Of a stretch of 64,000 bases of DNA, positions 12,607 through 22,800 are shown piece after piece (within the stretch, counting starts at the first letter, position 1; each line of letters opens with the position of its first letter). Made by a program: the position numbers and the translations under genes. The DNA is from Vitrella brassicaformis (lineage: Eukaryota; Sar; Vitrellaceae), in NCBI GenBank assembly GCA_001179505.1, contig CDMY01001045.1:91569-155568 (forward strand), written 5' to 3'. The notes below the pieces were generated by a model, which saw nothing but the letters and a program-made list of their open reading frames with translations, had not been told where the DNA came from and searched no databases.

Positions 12607-13684
12607 GCCATACCTACCTGTTCCTTCACGGTGTCGTTCTCCTCCCTAACCATCTTGAGATCTCTATCCTGCACGCCCAACCGCTTCTGCAGCCATACAT
12701 GCACACCCACACCCACACCAAGTGTGGCCGCACAGAGGTAACTGGCTTGTCTTTGGCTGACCCGGGCCTCTGTGAGTTTCCTCTCCATGTCTGAGAGATT
12801 CTGAGACGCAGTGCACTGGAGTTCGCTGTACTTGCCTAGGCAGTGCATGCATCATACAGACCAAATGACCAATGCCAGACACCAGACACAGGTCTGCCCC
12901 GTATTACTTGTCGTCTCATGCTTCAGCGTCTTTAGTCGGCTCTGCAGAGCCAAGCGGGCACAGTTCTTTTAGGCTGTTCTTGTATGTATTTTCCTCTAAC
13001 CTCTCCCATCTCCCTCACCTGCAGTTTGCTGACACTCTGGATTTTTGTCTCGTAGTGGTCGATCGTCGCGTGGTACTCCCTCTTGATGGCGTTCAGCACT
13101 GACTGGTACGACGGCAGGTGGGCCGCCAGGGCGTCAAAGGCACTGCTGAACACCTAAGCGCATACATGCATTTTGCATCGACGACACAATCGCCGACATG
13201 ACGCAAATGTTGTGCAAGACCTGACCTGTAGCCTTGCCGGGCACGGCGGTGCCACGTCCAGGCCGTTCTCGCGCAGCCCCTACGACGAACACCAACACGT
13301 AGCAAGGGCCTGACATGTATCCCTCGGGTGTCCCCTATCCACCTGCTGGATGAACTCCGCGATTCCCTGGGCGACTTCTGCAGGCGATGGTGGGGCCTGA
13401 CCGAAGAACTCCTTGCTGTGCTCTGGCTTGTATATGACCAGAGAGGAAGCCTCCAGCCGCTGGGACGCCTGCACTGAGGCACGGGCTGTCTTCGGCTCCT
13501 GTAGCGGTACAATGATAGACGGTCATCCAAAGGAACATCATGCACACACAATCAGTGACTGCATGGATGGATGAGTCTCTCGCAATCGATTGAGGTAACA
13601 GAGCAGCACGAAGACAGACAAGGAAGCCCTGTCACGTACCCTGCATTGGGTGTGCCAGTGGGGGCTGGAGCTCACATCAGACAT
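9271..13684 (-). CDS. TSNAXIP1-like coiled-coil protein
   Basis: Twenty-three exons join in phase, giving 845 residues: 13684-13640, 13498-13343, 13279-13226, 13153-13019, 12941-12908, 12835-12762, 12686-12618, 12525-12370, 12305-12219, 12143-12075, 11955-11829, 11747-11692, 11613-11282, 11189-11084, 11003-10939, 10851-10775, 10701-10521, 10468-10333, 10198-10154, 10075-9980, 9908-9693, 9625-9494, 9360-9271. Residues ~85-140 (FSSAFDALAAHLPSYQSVL, IKREYHATIDHYETKI) resemble the N-terminal domain of translin-associated-factor-X-interacting protein 1. A long coiled coil (~140-330) and a TPRPTW motif follow, also as in that family. The C-terminal half has helical blocks and one acidic insert. Animal relatives are testis- and cilia-linked, so a flagellar role is plausible but inferred. 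The intron after exon 9 starts with GC (12218-12217). The family call rests on remembered motifs. Confidence 0.75.
12578..12606. repeat. TC microsatellite in intron
   Basis: A run of TC dinucleotides lies inside an intron of the TSNAXIP1-like gene. On the gene's sense (minus) strand it reads as GA. Confidence 0.8.
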
Positions 13685-13726
13685 GCGAGGCGAATGACCC
13701 CTTCAGGCAGCACAACACATCCAACA

Positions 13727-14566
13727 ATGGTTCGTGCGGCATGCGGTGCGGTTTGTCACCAGGGGTTCGTTCGAGGTACCTGCTGAGAGGCGCCACCCTG
13801 TGTTCGGCCAGCTGCAGCGGCGGGACCGTGCGAATGACATACGGAAGGTGGTACTTTTCCATTCGTCCTGGGCTACTCTCCTTCGAAATCGAGGAAAAAA
13901 GGTACCAAGGGAAGAGGCGCTCGAACCGTTTGAAATAAACGTAAGATCGCGGAGTCGGGGTATACCGCGAAAACGAAGAGCCGCAAATACAACGGACAAA
14001 GATTCGCCATTATTGGGGAAACTGTCATTATTTAATTGCAATCCGAGCGAAGTCAGCGAGGCTCTCGAACGGAATGGCCATGAGCTGCTCGGCAAAACGG
14101 TGAGTGCGACACCTACCATGCCAATCTGATCCCATCATGCATGCGAACTTGCAGGTGGCCGTCGTGACGTCCGCGGACATAGAGCGTGCCAAAGGAATGA
14201 TGCAAGAGGATGTGGTCGTTTCGGTGAGGATGAGGAAGATGGCTTCGGGATGCTGCAAGCCGACGAATACAGCGACGATGAGGTGGGCAGGGGAACAGTC
14301 ACACGCACACAGAGAGCAGCCACCAGTGCGGCAGTCTGTCTGTCTGCGTGCAGGTTGATGATGCCACTGAGGACATACCGAGTATGATGAGGATATCGAT
14401 GACGCCACTGGCGTGTTGCGACAGCTCAGACCCGCCCGCCAGACAGCCACGGCCACTGACCCAGGCTCTTCTTCCGCCGCTGCCGCAGCTGGCGCCATTT
14501 CTGCCCGTTACCGATGCCCCATGGGCTTCCCCGGGCCCTTCCCCAGACCATTCTGACTATGACTGA
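13727..14566 (+). CDS. Hypothetical basic/acidic protein, uncertain model
   Basis: An open frame runs from 13734 to a good donor at 14101 (ACG/GTGAGT). It encodes a basic stretch with SRSRGIPRKRRAANTTDKDS, a possible nuclear-localisation signal. It can join in phase to an exon at 14155-14224 (VAVVTSADIERAKGMM) and then to 14354-14566, ending DHSDYD and stop. A competing frame at 14227-14284 is strongly acidic (EDEEDGFGMLQADEYSDDE) and could instead be coding. I do not recognise the protein. The putative start lies only ~40 bp from the divergent TSNAXIP1-like start, which weakens the model. The segment 13880-14060 is more AT-rich than its surroundings. The call amounts to 'something probably coding on +, structure unresolved'. 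Confidence 0.35.
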
Positions 14567-14982
14567 AAGGTAGTATCCAGTGTGCACCCAGTACGGACTC
14601 ATTCATGTGTTGGGTTGGTCTCCGTTCGTTCGTTCCTCTGGTGTGACAGGTGTCGCCGGCAGTGGTCTCAGAAGGATCCTCCTTCGGGGTTCGGCAGGTT
14701 CCATAGAGATTCGAGACTATTGTCCTTGTGAATGTTTTTGTCTTCATCTGTGTATGTGGGTGGGTCTTTGTCGTCGGAGGGTGTGTGTTTGTATGTGCAC
14801 GTATATAGCAGTCAGTGCTATCTTTGTCACGCACGTCTGTACTTACGGGCATACATCAAATACGTATCCATGGGAGGACACAGCACGAACCTGTGTCTGC
14901 GTGTGTGTGGCCGTCTTTCGTCGTGTCCTGTATATATCTAAATCATACTAGCCATCAATGAGGCTCGTCGTACGACGTCCAT
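14567..14982. other. Spacer, no gene seen
   Basis: This is a convergent spacer between the uncertain + gene and the secreted repeat protein. It is T/G-rich on + and has no domain-like frame. Confidence 0.45.
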
Positions 14983-15369
14983 TTATCCATGCAGCTGCTT
15001 CCACACGCGCTGCATCATCTGCACCAAGACGCCGACGTACCTGCCGTATGTCGACACATACTCGCAGCTGCCGTCCATAAGTGTTGCCGTAGCATTGTAG
15101 TTTGTCGCCCACGCATCAGTGCATCCCCTCACGGCGTGATGACAGCTTCCGTCGTCCTTCTGCGCCCGCTCGTCGTAGTCGGTGGCTGCCTTGTCGGTGC
15201 AGCCGAGGTGCAGGGGAACGGCCAGTTCGTCATCCTGCCCTCCCTGCTCATGCTGCTGGGCATCTGTGGACGGCTGTAGCTGGAATGAAGCGCCGCTGCC
15301 GCTGATCGCGACGGACAAAGAGCCACTGCTGACAATGATGAGGGCGATGAGAAACGGCGTTGCCTGCAT
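14983..15369 (-). CDS. Secreted GCTD/DGSC-repeat protein
   Basis: A single-exon frame of 128 residues runs from ATG at 15369 to TAA at 14985-14983. Residues 1-25 form a classical signal peptide (MQATPFLIALIIVSSGSLSV). After a short linker come two adjacent ~24-residue repeats, LGCTDKAATDYDERA...DDGSC and RGCTDAWATNYNATA...MDGSC. This is the GCTDxxAxNYDxxAxxDDGSC motif familiar from extracellular proteins of marine bacteria and some algae. Two cysteines per repeat suggest disulfide-stabilised loops, and the D/N-rich core suggests ion binding. Both are inference. No intron is needed, unlike the neighbours, which may mean a recently acquired or retroposed gene. It lies between convergent + coding potential and the AT-rich spacer 15370-16059. 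Confidence 0.72.
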   Translation of the reverse strand: MQATPFLIALIIVSSGSLSVAISGSGASFQLQPSTDAQQHEQGGQDDELAVPLHLGCTDKAATDYDERAQKDDGSCHHAVRGCTDAWATNYNATATLMDGSCEYVSTYGRYVGVLVQMMQRVWKQLHG

Positions 15370-16059
15370 TTCAATTTTTCAATTTACAACGCTGAGTTAG
15401 GGTCATATGCGAGTGGGTCATATGGATAGGAGACGCTTTCGCGTTCACACCCCACCTTTCCTCATCTGAAGTTTGTTCCTTCTGATATCCACTACAGACT
15501 GAGCGGCCGAGTTAATCCGCCACCTTTCTGACCTCGGGGGGAGATCTTGTATGGGGGTGTGCCATATCTCTGCACCGAGACCATAAGTCACAAATTCGTC
15601 TGGCACATATGCACACTGACATACATGTATACACTTATCACACTCACAAAATATCAACTGTCAAGAGCTATTCGTCTTTTCTGGACCCCCTATCTATATG
15701 TACAATCAGTAAATCGGTTATATCTGCAGGAGAACCGTCCAAATCAGCATTTGTAGATATGTATGTATGCAGAAACGTACAGAAGCGAGAAATGAGTGGG
15801 TGGATACCATTTCACTTCATTATCAATCCACCAAAGCCATCATGTCTCTGACAGACCTTGATTAAACCGTTCCTCTCACTTCCCAATGACAGGCAGGCGA
15901 TTCCCTTAAGGAAATGCACACACACACACACACACACTACAGCTCAAGACAAAAATTGAAAAAGGCATTCTGGACACTATCATATAAGAGCTTAGCATAA
16001 TATGGCAAATCATCGCTGCATTACTAAAGGAAGAACCACCATCGCCCCACCCCCGTCTT
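15370..16059. other. AT-richer spacer with CA run
   Basis: No coding exon is visible. The base composition is clearly more AT-rich than the flanks. A CA dinucleotide run occupies about 15916-15938. The stretch lies upstream of the GCTD-repeat gene and downstream of the GMC oxidoreductase stop. Confidence 0.5.
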
Positions 16060-19000
16060 TCAAAGGCCGTAATGTTGTTTCTTTTTCCGCTCCTGCTTCC
16101 GCAGCACCCCAGCATATCGCCCCAGCATCATGACGGTCCCCTGAGGATTCATGCGGGTGACCTGCAAAATATCAAAATGTATCCTGTTCGTCATCCAGTC
16201 ACACCCCAACCAACCCCAGTCTCGAGTCTCGAGGATGCCGACCTGTGGCAAGACGGATGCGTCGCATATCGCGAGGTTGTCGATGCCATAGACTCGAAAA
16301 TCGTTGTCAACAACAGTACCCATTGGTGCCGAACTGACAGACGCCATGTATGAAAGAGGGAGGGGTCCATGTACGTGTTGATAGATGTGTGGATGCATAT
16401 CTCACCCCGCAAAGTGCCAGAGGCTACTGCCATGCGCCTTGACATATGTCTCGAGACCGCTCCGACTCATATCTATGAACACACGCATAGACAAGCCAAG
16501 ACAAACGGGTGCAGAACGAAAAAACAGATCCGCTTTTTGTCCAGCTCGATCGCGCACCGATCGGAAGCGGTGGGAATATTGCAAATCGTCGGGCCCTCCG
16601 CAGCTGTACCTCCTCCAGATATTCCTCGGTGCACGGTTGCCAGACCCCACAGCCAACGTCGCCCTCTGCTTTGTCATCATCCTGAACAGACCATCCTTCG
16701 TCGCAGGGCAGTGAACAATGCGCCATATATCTTATTCAACTGCCTCCCCACCGGTGCCGAGAGCAGGTCCGCAATGGACTTCAGGCCCCCAGTGAGGAAC
16801 GTGGCCAGCTCCGACTGCACACCTCGCCACTCGTCGAGTCCGTCCGGTCGCAGCTGCCGTACCACATCCAGCTCCTGCTTCACCAGATCCGGCAGAGGCG
16901 CTTCTTCCAGGGCACGACGCTTGTCCGCTGGGGCGTCGCCCAGAAACTCCCACATGGACGGCGGGTGGGTGGGGTAATCAGGCTGAACTGATCTTATCAC
17001 GGCTGCCGTGTCCTGTCAAGTGAAAACGGACAGAAATCGTGTATGAGACCCCTTGCTTGCACCCGCTCGTCTGATACGCAATGCGTACCAAAAGTTCATC
17101 CGAATCTGCCCCAGGAACGTTTCGCGCGCCAATGAGGAGGAGGCTCAGAAAGGAGTTGAATACCAGGAACGGACACGCCAGCGGCCCGTTTTTCTGAAGA
17201 ATGCCGTCGAAGTTGCTGGTTCCGATCATCTATCGACGAATTGACAAAACAAGCGATTGATGAGCGTGCCCTGTGAGCATGACATTGCTTTATGTATGTG
17301 TCTCTCCTCATCACTCACCCGGATCATCCTCTTTAAACCCTCCACAGCAACATGCAGGTCCTCTCCGTCGGGGTCATTGTTGTAGCCGCCCGACACTATC
17401 GGCTCACCTGCACATAAGCAATTGATAAGCTTCCGAGACATCAATCAAGCGGATCGGTACGTCTTGACCCTTTTCGTTGATTGTGACATATCCTCGACCC
17501 TTGGGAACAGAAGGGAACGATATCATTGCGACCAGCTTCCTGCCGTGCAATGGAGACACGATCGACGAAGTCCCTTTCGACATATGTCCGTATACGTGTG
17601 CTGTGTGAATATATGTACTGGATGCAGGTGATGGTGGGGATCAGTGGCAGACACAGGGGGCTTTCATCAAACCCACTCGAGCACTTCTGTAGGACCCGCA
17701 CAAGTAAGTCAGCCTCGCTACACAAAAAAGAGCGGAGACAAACAAGTACATCAATGTTCATCGGATTTCGTACGGCGATGATCGCAAGTATGGGGGCAGG
17801 ATGAGTCGGGTTGCGAAAACCAGGCTTTCTATGCTTTTGCCGCCACTGAACTCCTCACTGGCTGCCCATCCGCAATCAGGACTCGAATCGAAGATGCTGC
17901 ATGCATTCACAGGTATTAAATCACAGGCATTTCAGCAGCCAGTACTAACTTGAAATCGAGCCTTTTCCCAGAGCTGCCCGAGCAGCCTTCGCCCACACGC
18001 GACACGCCGCCCACTTGGACCGAGGTTATTTTGAAGCCATCGGGTTCTGGCAGGGGCGCGTCGAAGAAGGTCGCAAGAGGCGTCTACATCGTATAACAAG
18101 GACGCTTACTGTCTCTTGCGTTGGTGGCTGTTACCCAGTTTCTGTCATGCAGGTTCTTGCCCAGCTCAGATATCTCAAGCACCATCCCGCCTTTCTCCCC
18201 CCTCCCTTTCATCGCCTTCTCAACGGCATCCCTCGGCCCAACGCCCGACTTCATCAGCACGACGGGCGTATTGACGGCACCGGCACTCAAAAAGATCTCC
18301 CCGGCGGGGCGGATGCACGCTCGCATCACCTCTTGCTTGTGCTCTGCTTCCTCCTCTGTGTCGTCGTACTTGTCCTCCAGCGAGAGGCTGCTCACTCTCG
18401 AGTCGATCCTCTTCGCTTCGTTGGGAGATTTGACGAATTGCACGCACGTGGCGCGCGGCTTGCCCTTGTAGCTAGTGTCGAACTCGACTCGGATGACTGT
18501 GACGCGCGTCTTGATCTCCAAGCCGTTCGGGACGTTCTTGCGTTTGGAAAGCATCCCTTGGGCCAAGACATCAGATGCCAGCCGCTCTCTTGTCGACGCC
18601 ATGACGCCGTCATCATTCAGGAACAATGAGAGCGTGTTCCAAGAGCCTTCAATTAACTGTGCCCTCGTGCCGACCAGAGGGGAATAGCCCACCTCTTCGT
18701 TGGATTTAGCCCACGCGCTGCCATACCTGAGACACAAATGTACACGTGAAATGGGCATAGATGCCTTAGTGGATTGCGGACGGCTCAGCGAAGTCCATTG
18801 GCGTCGCCACCTGTTCTCGCACCCACACATACGCCTAAAAGAGCATAACCCACAAGTGCGATGCATTTCTGTCAGAACGCAAACGCCTCGTTTACATCAT
18901 CAACCAGTCCTTGATCAAGGTCCGCCCCCTCAGTCCTTAAGGCGTCGAAGTACCGTGGTTCTTCCTCGATATAGACGCCTGCTGACTGATGAGGTCACAC

Positions 19001-19661
19001 ACATGCCACTCACTTGGAGATAATGCAGCCATTTTTCTATTCTTATCTGGTCACCAGAGCAGTGCCGCCGCTCAGGACTTGAAACAGACAAAGGCCGCAA
19101 GACAGCAAAGAGATACGAAAACGAGAAAATCCATCACTCTTACCTCTCCCAAGATGACTCACGACGCCTTCCATTGTGATGCTGAAGAAAAACCAAAGAA
19201 GACTGACTCCTTCCTCTCCTCCTGCTTTGGCCCTCTCTTTTGACTTACACTTCTTCAGTGATGTCGTTGTTCAGAAGGCCAGTGCCTGCCGATCACCAGG
19301 CTGCGCTAGGATATGGTCACCGAGCATTATTCCCGTACTTACCCCAGCCCTCGATTGTCGTTGTCTCCTGATTTTCTTCTCGCCTTCCGCCCCTTTCGAG
19401 CACGAGCACATGAGCATCGCCGTCCTCGGCGAGTGTGTAAGCACTGAAGCAGTTACCGAGGCAGATGATTCATCAGCTGACCATCCCCGAGTCGTTTACT
19501 TACAGCGGCATTCCGGCAGCCCCCCCGCCCACCACAATGTAGTCGTAGAGCTTGGGCGAGTGGAATGCATGCTTGTCGTGGTGATTCTGGCCTTGAGCGG
19601 TGGTGAATGCAGTCAAGATGAGGGCAAGAGAGGCCGTGAAGTAGTTGAAAGCAGCCATCAT
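16060..19661 (-). CDS. Secreted GMC oxidoreductase (mandelonitrile-lyase/HOTHEAD type)
   Basis: About 19-20 exons: 19661-19504, 19443-19343, 19285-19249, 19181-19144, 19077-19055, 18985-18896, 18834-18782, 18726-18135, 18083-17950, 17896-17774, then 17717 to about 17469 (one or two exons, junction unresolved), 17407-17319, 17229-17089, 17012-16752, 16681-16610, 16449-16406, 16333-16243, 16161-16060. A signal peptide (MMAAFNYFTASLALILTAF) precedes the FAD-binding motif YDYIVVGGGAAG. GMC landmarks follow: LVLERGG, GRVLSGGTALSAG, EIFLSAGAVNTP, SGVGPRD, GKNLHD. The C-terminus has SSLWHFAG, APMGTVVDNDFRVYGIDNL, CDAS and MNPQGTVMMLGRYAG. The His of SLWHF and the Asn of MNPQG fit the catalytic His/Asn pair of the family. 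It should oxidise an alcohol, or cleave a cyanohydrin, in the secretory pathway or outside the cell. The substrate is unknown. An insertion of ~85 residues (17012-16752) is not typical of the family. One exon is only 23 nt. Confidence 0.87.
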
Positions 19662-19808
19662 GATTTCGCCCGAGAGTTGCAAGAACCGCTTTGTTGAAAA
19701 TGTCGACGGCAACAGCACTGGGGCACACAGCGGTGACTCCCCCCGAGTCGTTCCCTTCCGGGGTTTGGTGGGGGCCAAGTGGGGGCTGTTTTTCCCGTCT
19801 CTGAATCC
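19662..19808. promoter_or_regulatory. Bidirectional promoter, GMC/large gene
   Basis: The 147 bp between two divergent start codons must hold both promoters. There is no obvious TATA box. The sequence is GC-rich with G-runs (19755-19790). Confidence 0.45.
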
Positions 19809-22800
19809 ATGATCACGATGTCAGCGTCGTCAGATTCAGGCCATCTAGACTCAAGTGTGAAGAACGAGCTTCATGCCGTGCGACAGTATTTAGTCAACCA
19901 GACACGAGACGCCGAATCCGAGCACGACGCTATCCCCGGGCCGCTGAACGAGCATTTGGTGGAAGCATGTGAGGCAAGCGTGAGGCCACCATCCTGGACT
20001 GGTCCGATCGATCCCCCCTCTGCCCTCTACCATGCTCTCACCGACGCACACAACCTGTAAGTCAAACGACTCGAGGATGGTCAGCTAATGAATCATCTGC
20101 CTCGCTGATCCGCTCAGGCTGAGGAAGAGCGCGCTGTTTCGAGAAGATCCGCCCAACGGGCTTGCCCCGCCACCTTCGCTGGTGCGCGTGACCGCATTCA
20201 TCGCTCGGCACCCGTCGCTGGACCTGGCTGGGCTCGACTGCAACCTCCTGCGGGTCACAGTAGAGACATGATTGATTGAAGCATTGCAGATTGTTTACTT
20301 ATCATCCAACCTGATCGTCTTTCTTAACTTTCATGTCCACATCACACGGGGGCAGGTACATCCACAGAGGGGCGAGGCCGCCATCGGCGTCCTAGCTCCC
20401 ATACTACAAAGGAGAGCGGCACAGAGAGAACATGCAGAGGTAGACGTGGAATGGAGTATTGTAGGCGCAAAATCGATTGAGTTGCCTTTGTTGTGTTGGT
20501 CCAACGCACCAGATGGTCACTTGCGGCAGCCTCGGAGGGCCCTGGCTGCTGTCGCGTGAGTGCCCGCCCACCACTCCCTCACCTATGGGCCCCTCGCCCG
20601 CCCCCCTCTCAATCCACCTCTTGACTCTCCTGCACGGCAGTGATTTCGGCAGAGCATTCAACGAGTACGCCCTGCATGTACTGGAGCTGGTCTACTGGAT
20701 GGCTGCCGATGAGCAGCAGCAACAGTATCTCGTGTATGGCTTCGAGATTGCATCGCTGCCTGTCGCCCAGCTGGCTGCCACCCCTTTGCAGCTGCAGAGG
20801 GCCAACAGGGGAAGGGGGAGGCGTGACACCGGGTTGGGAGCTCCTGCGATGGTGCGCTAGGAGAAAGGGAGGGGCGGTGTTGGTTGACTGTGTCTCCCTT
20901 TTCAGGCTAAGCGCCTCCGTCCATTCTTCGATGGACGTGCATGCCCAGATATGTGAGACCCCTTGTGGGCCACGCTGCCGTAACTCATTCAAGAGGGGTG
21001 TGTCTCCGTGTATGCGTGTATATGCAGCATCACTGTACAGTCCATTCGTGCGAATCGGAAGCCCTTCATCACCGACATGAAAGCAGCCATGGCCCAGGGG
21101 CGGCAGGTGTCCTTACACCTTCTTTGCCGCGTGGAGGGGGAGGAGGCTCCCCTTCCCGTCACTCTCTCGCTGCACGTGTTCTTCGCGGAGGTAAGCGAGA
21201 AAGAGATGGACGCCATCGATGGGCGATGTTAAATGAAGCATGGGACCACCCTGTTTGTCTCAGGTCGATCTGCGGAGCTCCTGGCAGTCGCAGCGGCGCT
21301 CCTATAGCCTCTTCTCCACACCGATGTACCAGCGTAAATACCGACGCATAAAGTCGGTGGGTTGCACATGACATTTTTTACTACGTCCAGCATTGATTGA
21401 GGGTGTTTTCACCGACACGTCCTTCGTCAGCGAAGCGTCTCGTGTCAGCGTCAGTCCACCCACCACTACAACCACCAGCGACAGGAGGCGTGCGTGGCGG
21501 TCCCGTGTCAAGTTGGACCGCATTCCGTGGGCTCGTCCGATGGCTGCGTCGCCGGCGGATCCCGTCAGCGCCCAAAGCAAAGGGGGAGGCACCGACGAGA
21601 TCCACCTTGTCCTGGGCAAGCAGGCTTTTGGAGCAATAGGGTGAGATCTGGGCGAACAAAGCCTTGCAGGTGTGACTGTCTTTTATCCCTCCAGTCAGCA
21701 GGTGGCGAGCGCGGTCCGCGGTGGCGACTTCATTGCAGGGTCGGCCAATGGCAAACAATCAATGCTCTTGCCGCTTATCCATACCTATTCTGCTGTGTCG
21801 ACACGCACACAGGTGTCGTCATCTGCTGTCTCTGGCTGCCTTCTTCGACCGCAGCATCGCTGACGGCCTCAGGGCGGACCTGAGAGCTTTTCTGCAGTCA
21901 GTCCGTCAGTCGACAGAGGAAAGCAATACACAGAATGCTTCGTTTGTCTGTTTTCACATACAGCGACCCTCAAGTTGCCTTCCTTGATCGGCTGGTGGGC
22001 CTGTGTGTCTGTTTGAGGCGCCTGCGGCACTTTGTCGACGCACATGCAGGTAACGAGCATAGATAGACAGACAGGCGTTCACACAGGGCTGCTTGTTATC
22101 ATGACTCGTCTGACGTGCTCGGTCGTGTCGTCAGCTGAGCGCGACAAGCTGAGCGATCCATCACTGAAGCAGTCGCTGCACAATTTTGTATGTATACACA
22201 ACACATATGCCCAATACAAGCGACTTGTGCGCCAAAGCTGGCCCGGCGGCCGGAAGGCCAGCCTTGCAGCCGCAGAGCTGGCCCTGCGGCCGCAGGGCCA
22301 GCCTTGCAGACACAGGGCCAGCCTTGGCGCACAAGTCGCGCCTACTGCAGACACATGATGAGGATGTGATTCGACTGCCTGCTTTACTGTGATTTGCCTT
22401 TTTCGCAGGGTTCTTCCCTGCTTGACGCGTTGACTGGGCAGCTATCAGCCTGGCTTGCTGACGATGCGTCACTCGGCCCCCTGGCTCATTTCATGCGGCC
22501 GCTGCTGCTTCGCTCGGTGGAGACGTTGAAGCTTAGCGCTCAGTCGCCGGCCCGCTCGCGTATGCAAGCTGTGAGCGAGACAGGGATGGATCACTCATTG
22601 CTCTGTGTGTCTCTGTGTCTCTGCCAATGCATGTAGCCATTCCGTCTGCATCGCCAGTGAAGGCGGGGAGTCCCACGCGCCAAAATGACGCGAGGACAAC
22701 GGTGATGGATCGGGTTTCTACCGATCATCTGCAGGAGGTGTCAATTCTGCTGGGTGTGTGCCGCGCGGCAACCGCAGGCCAAGCAGCAAGATGCTTCACA

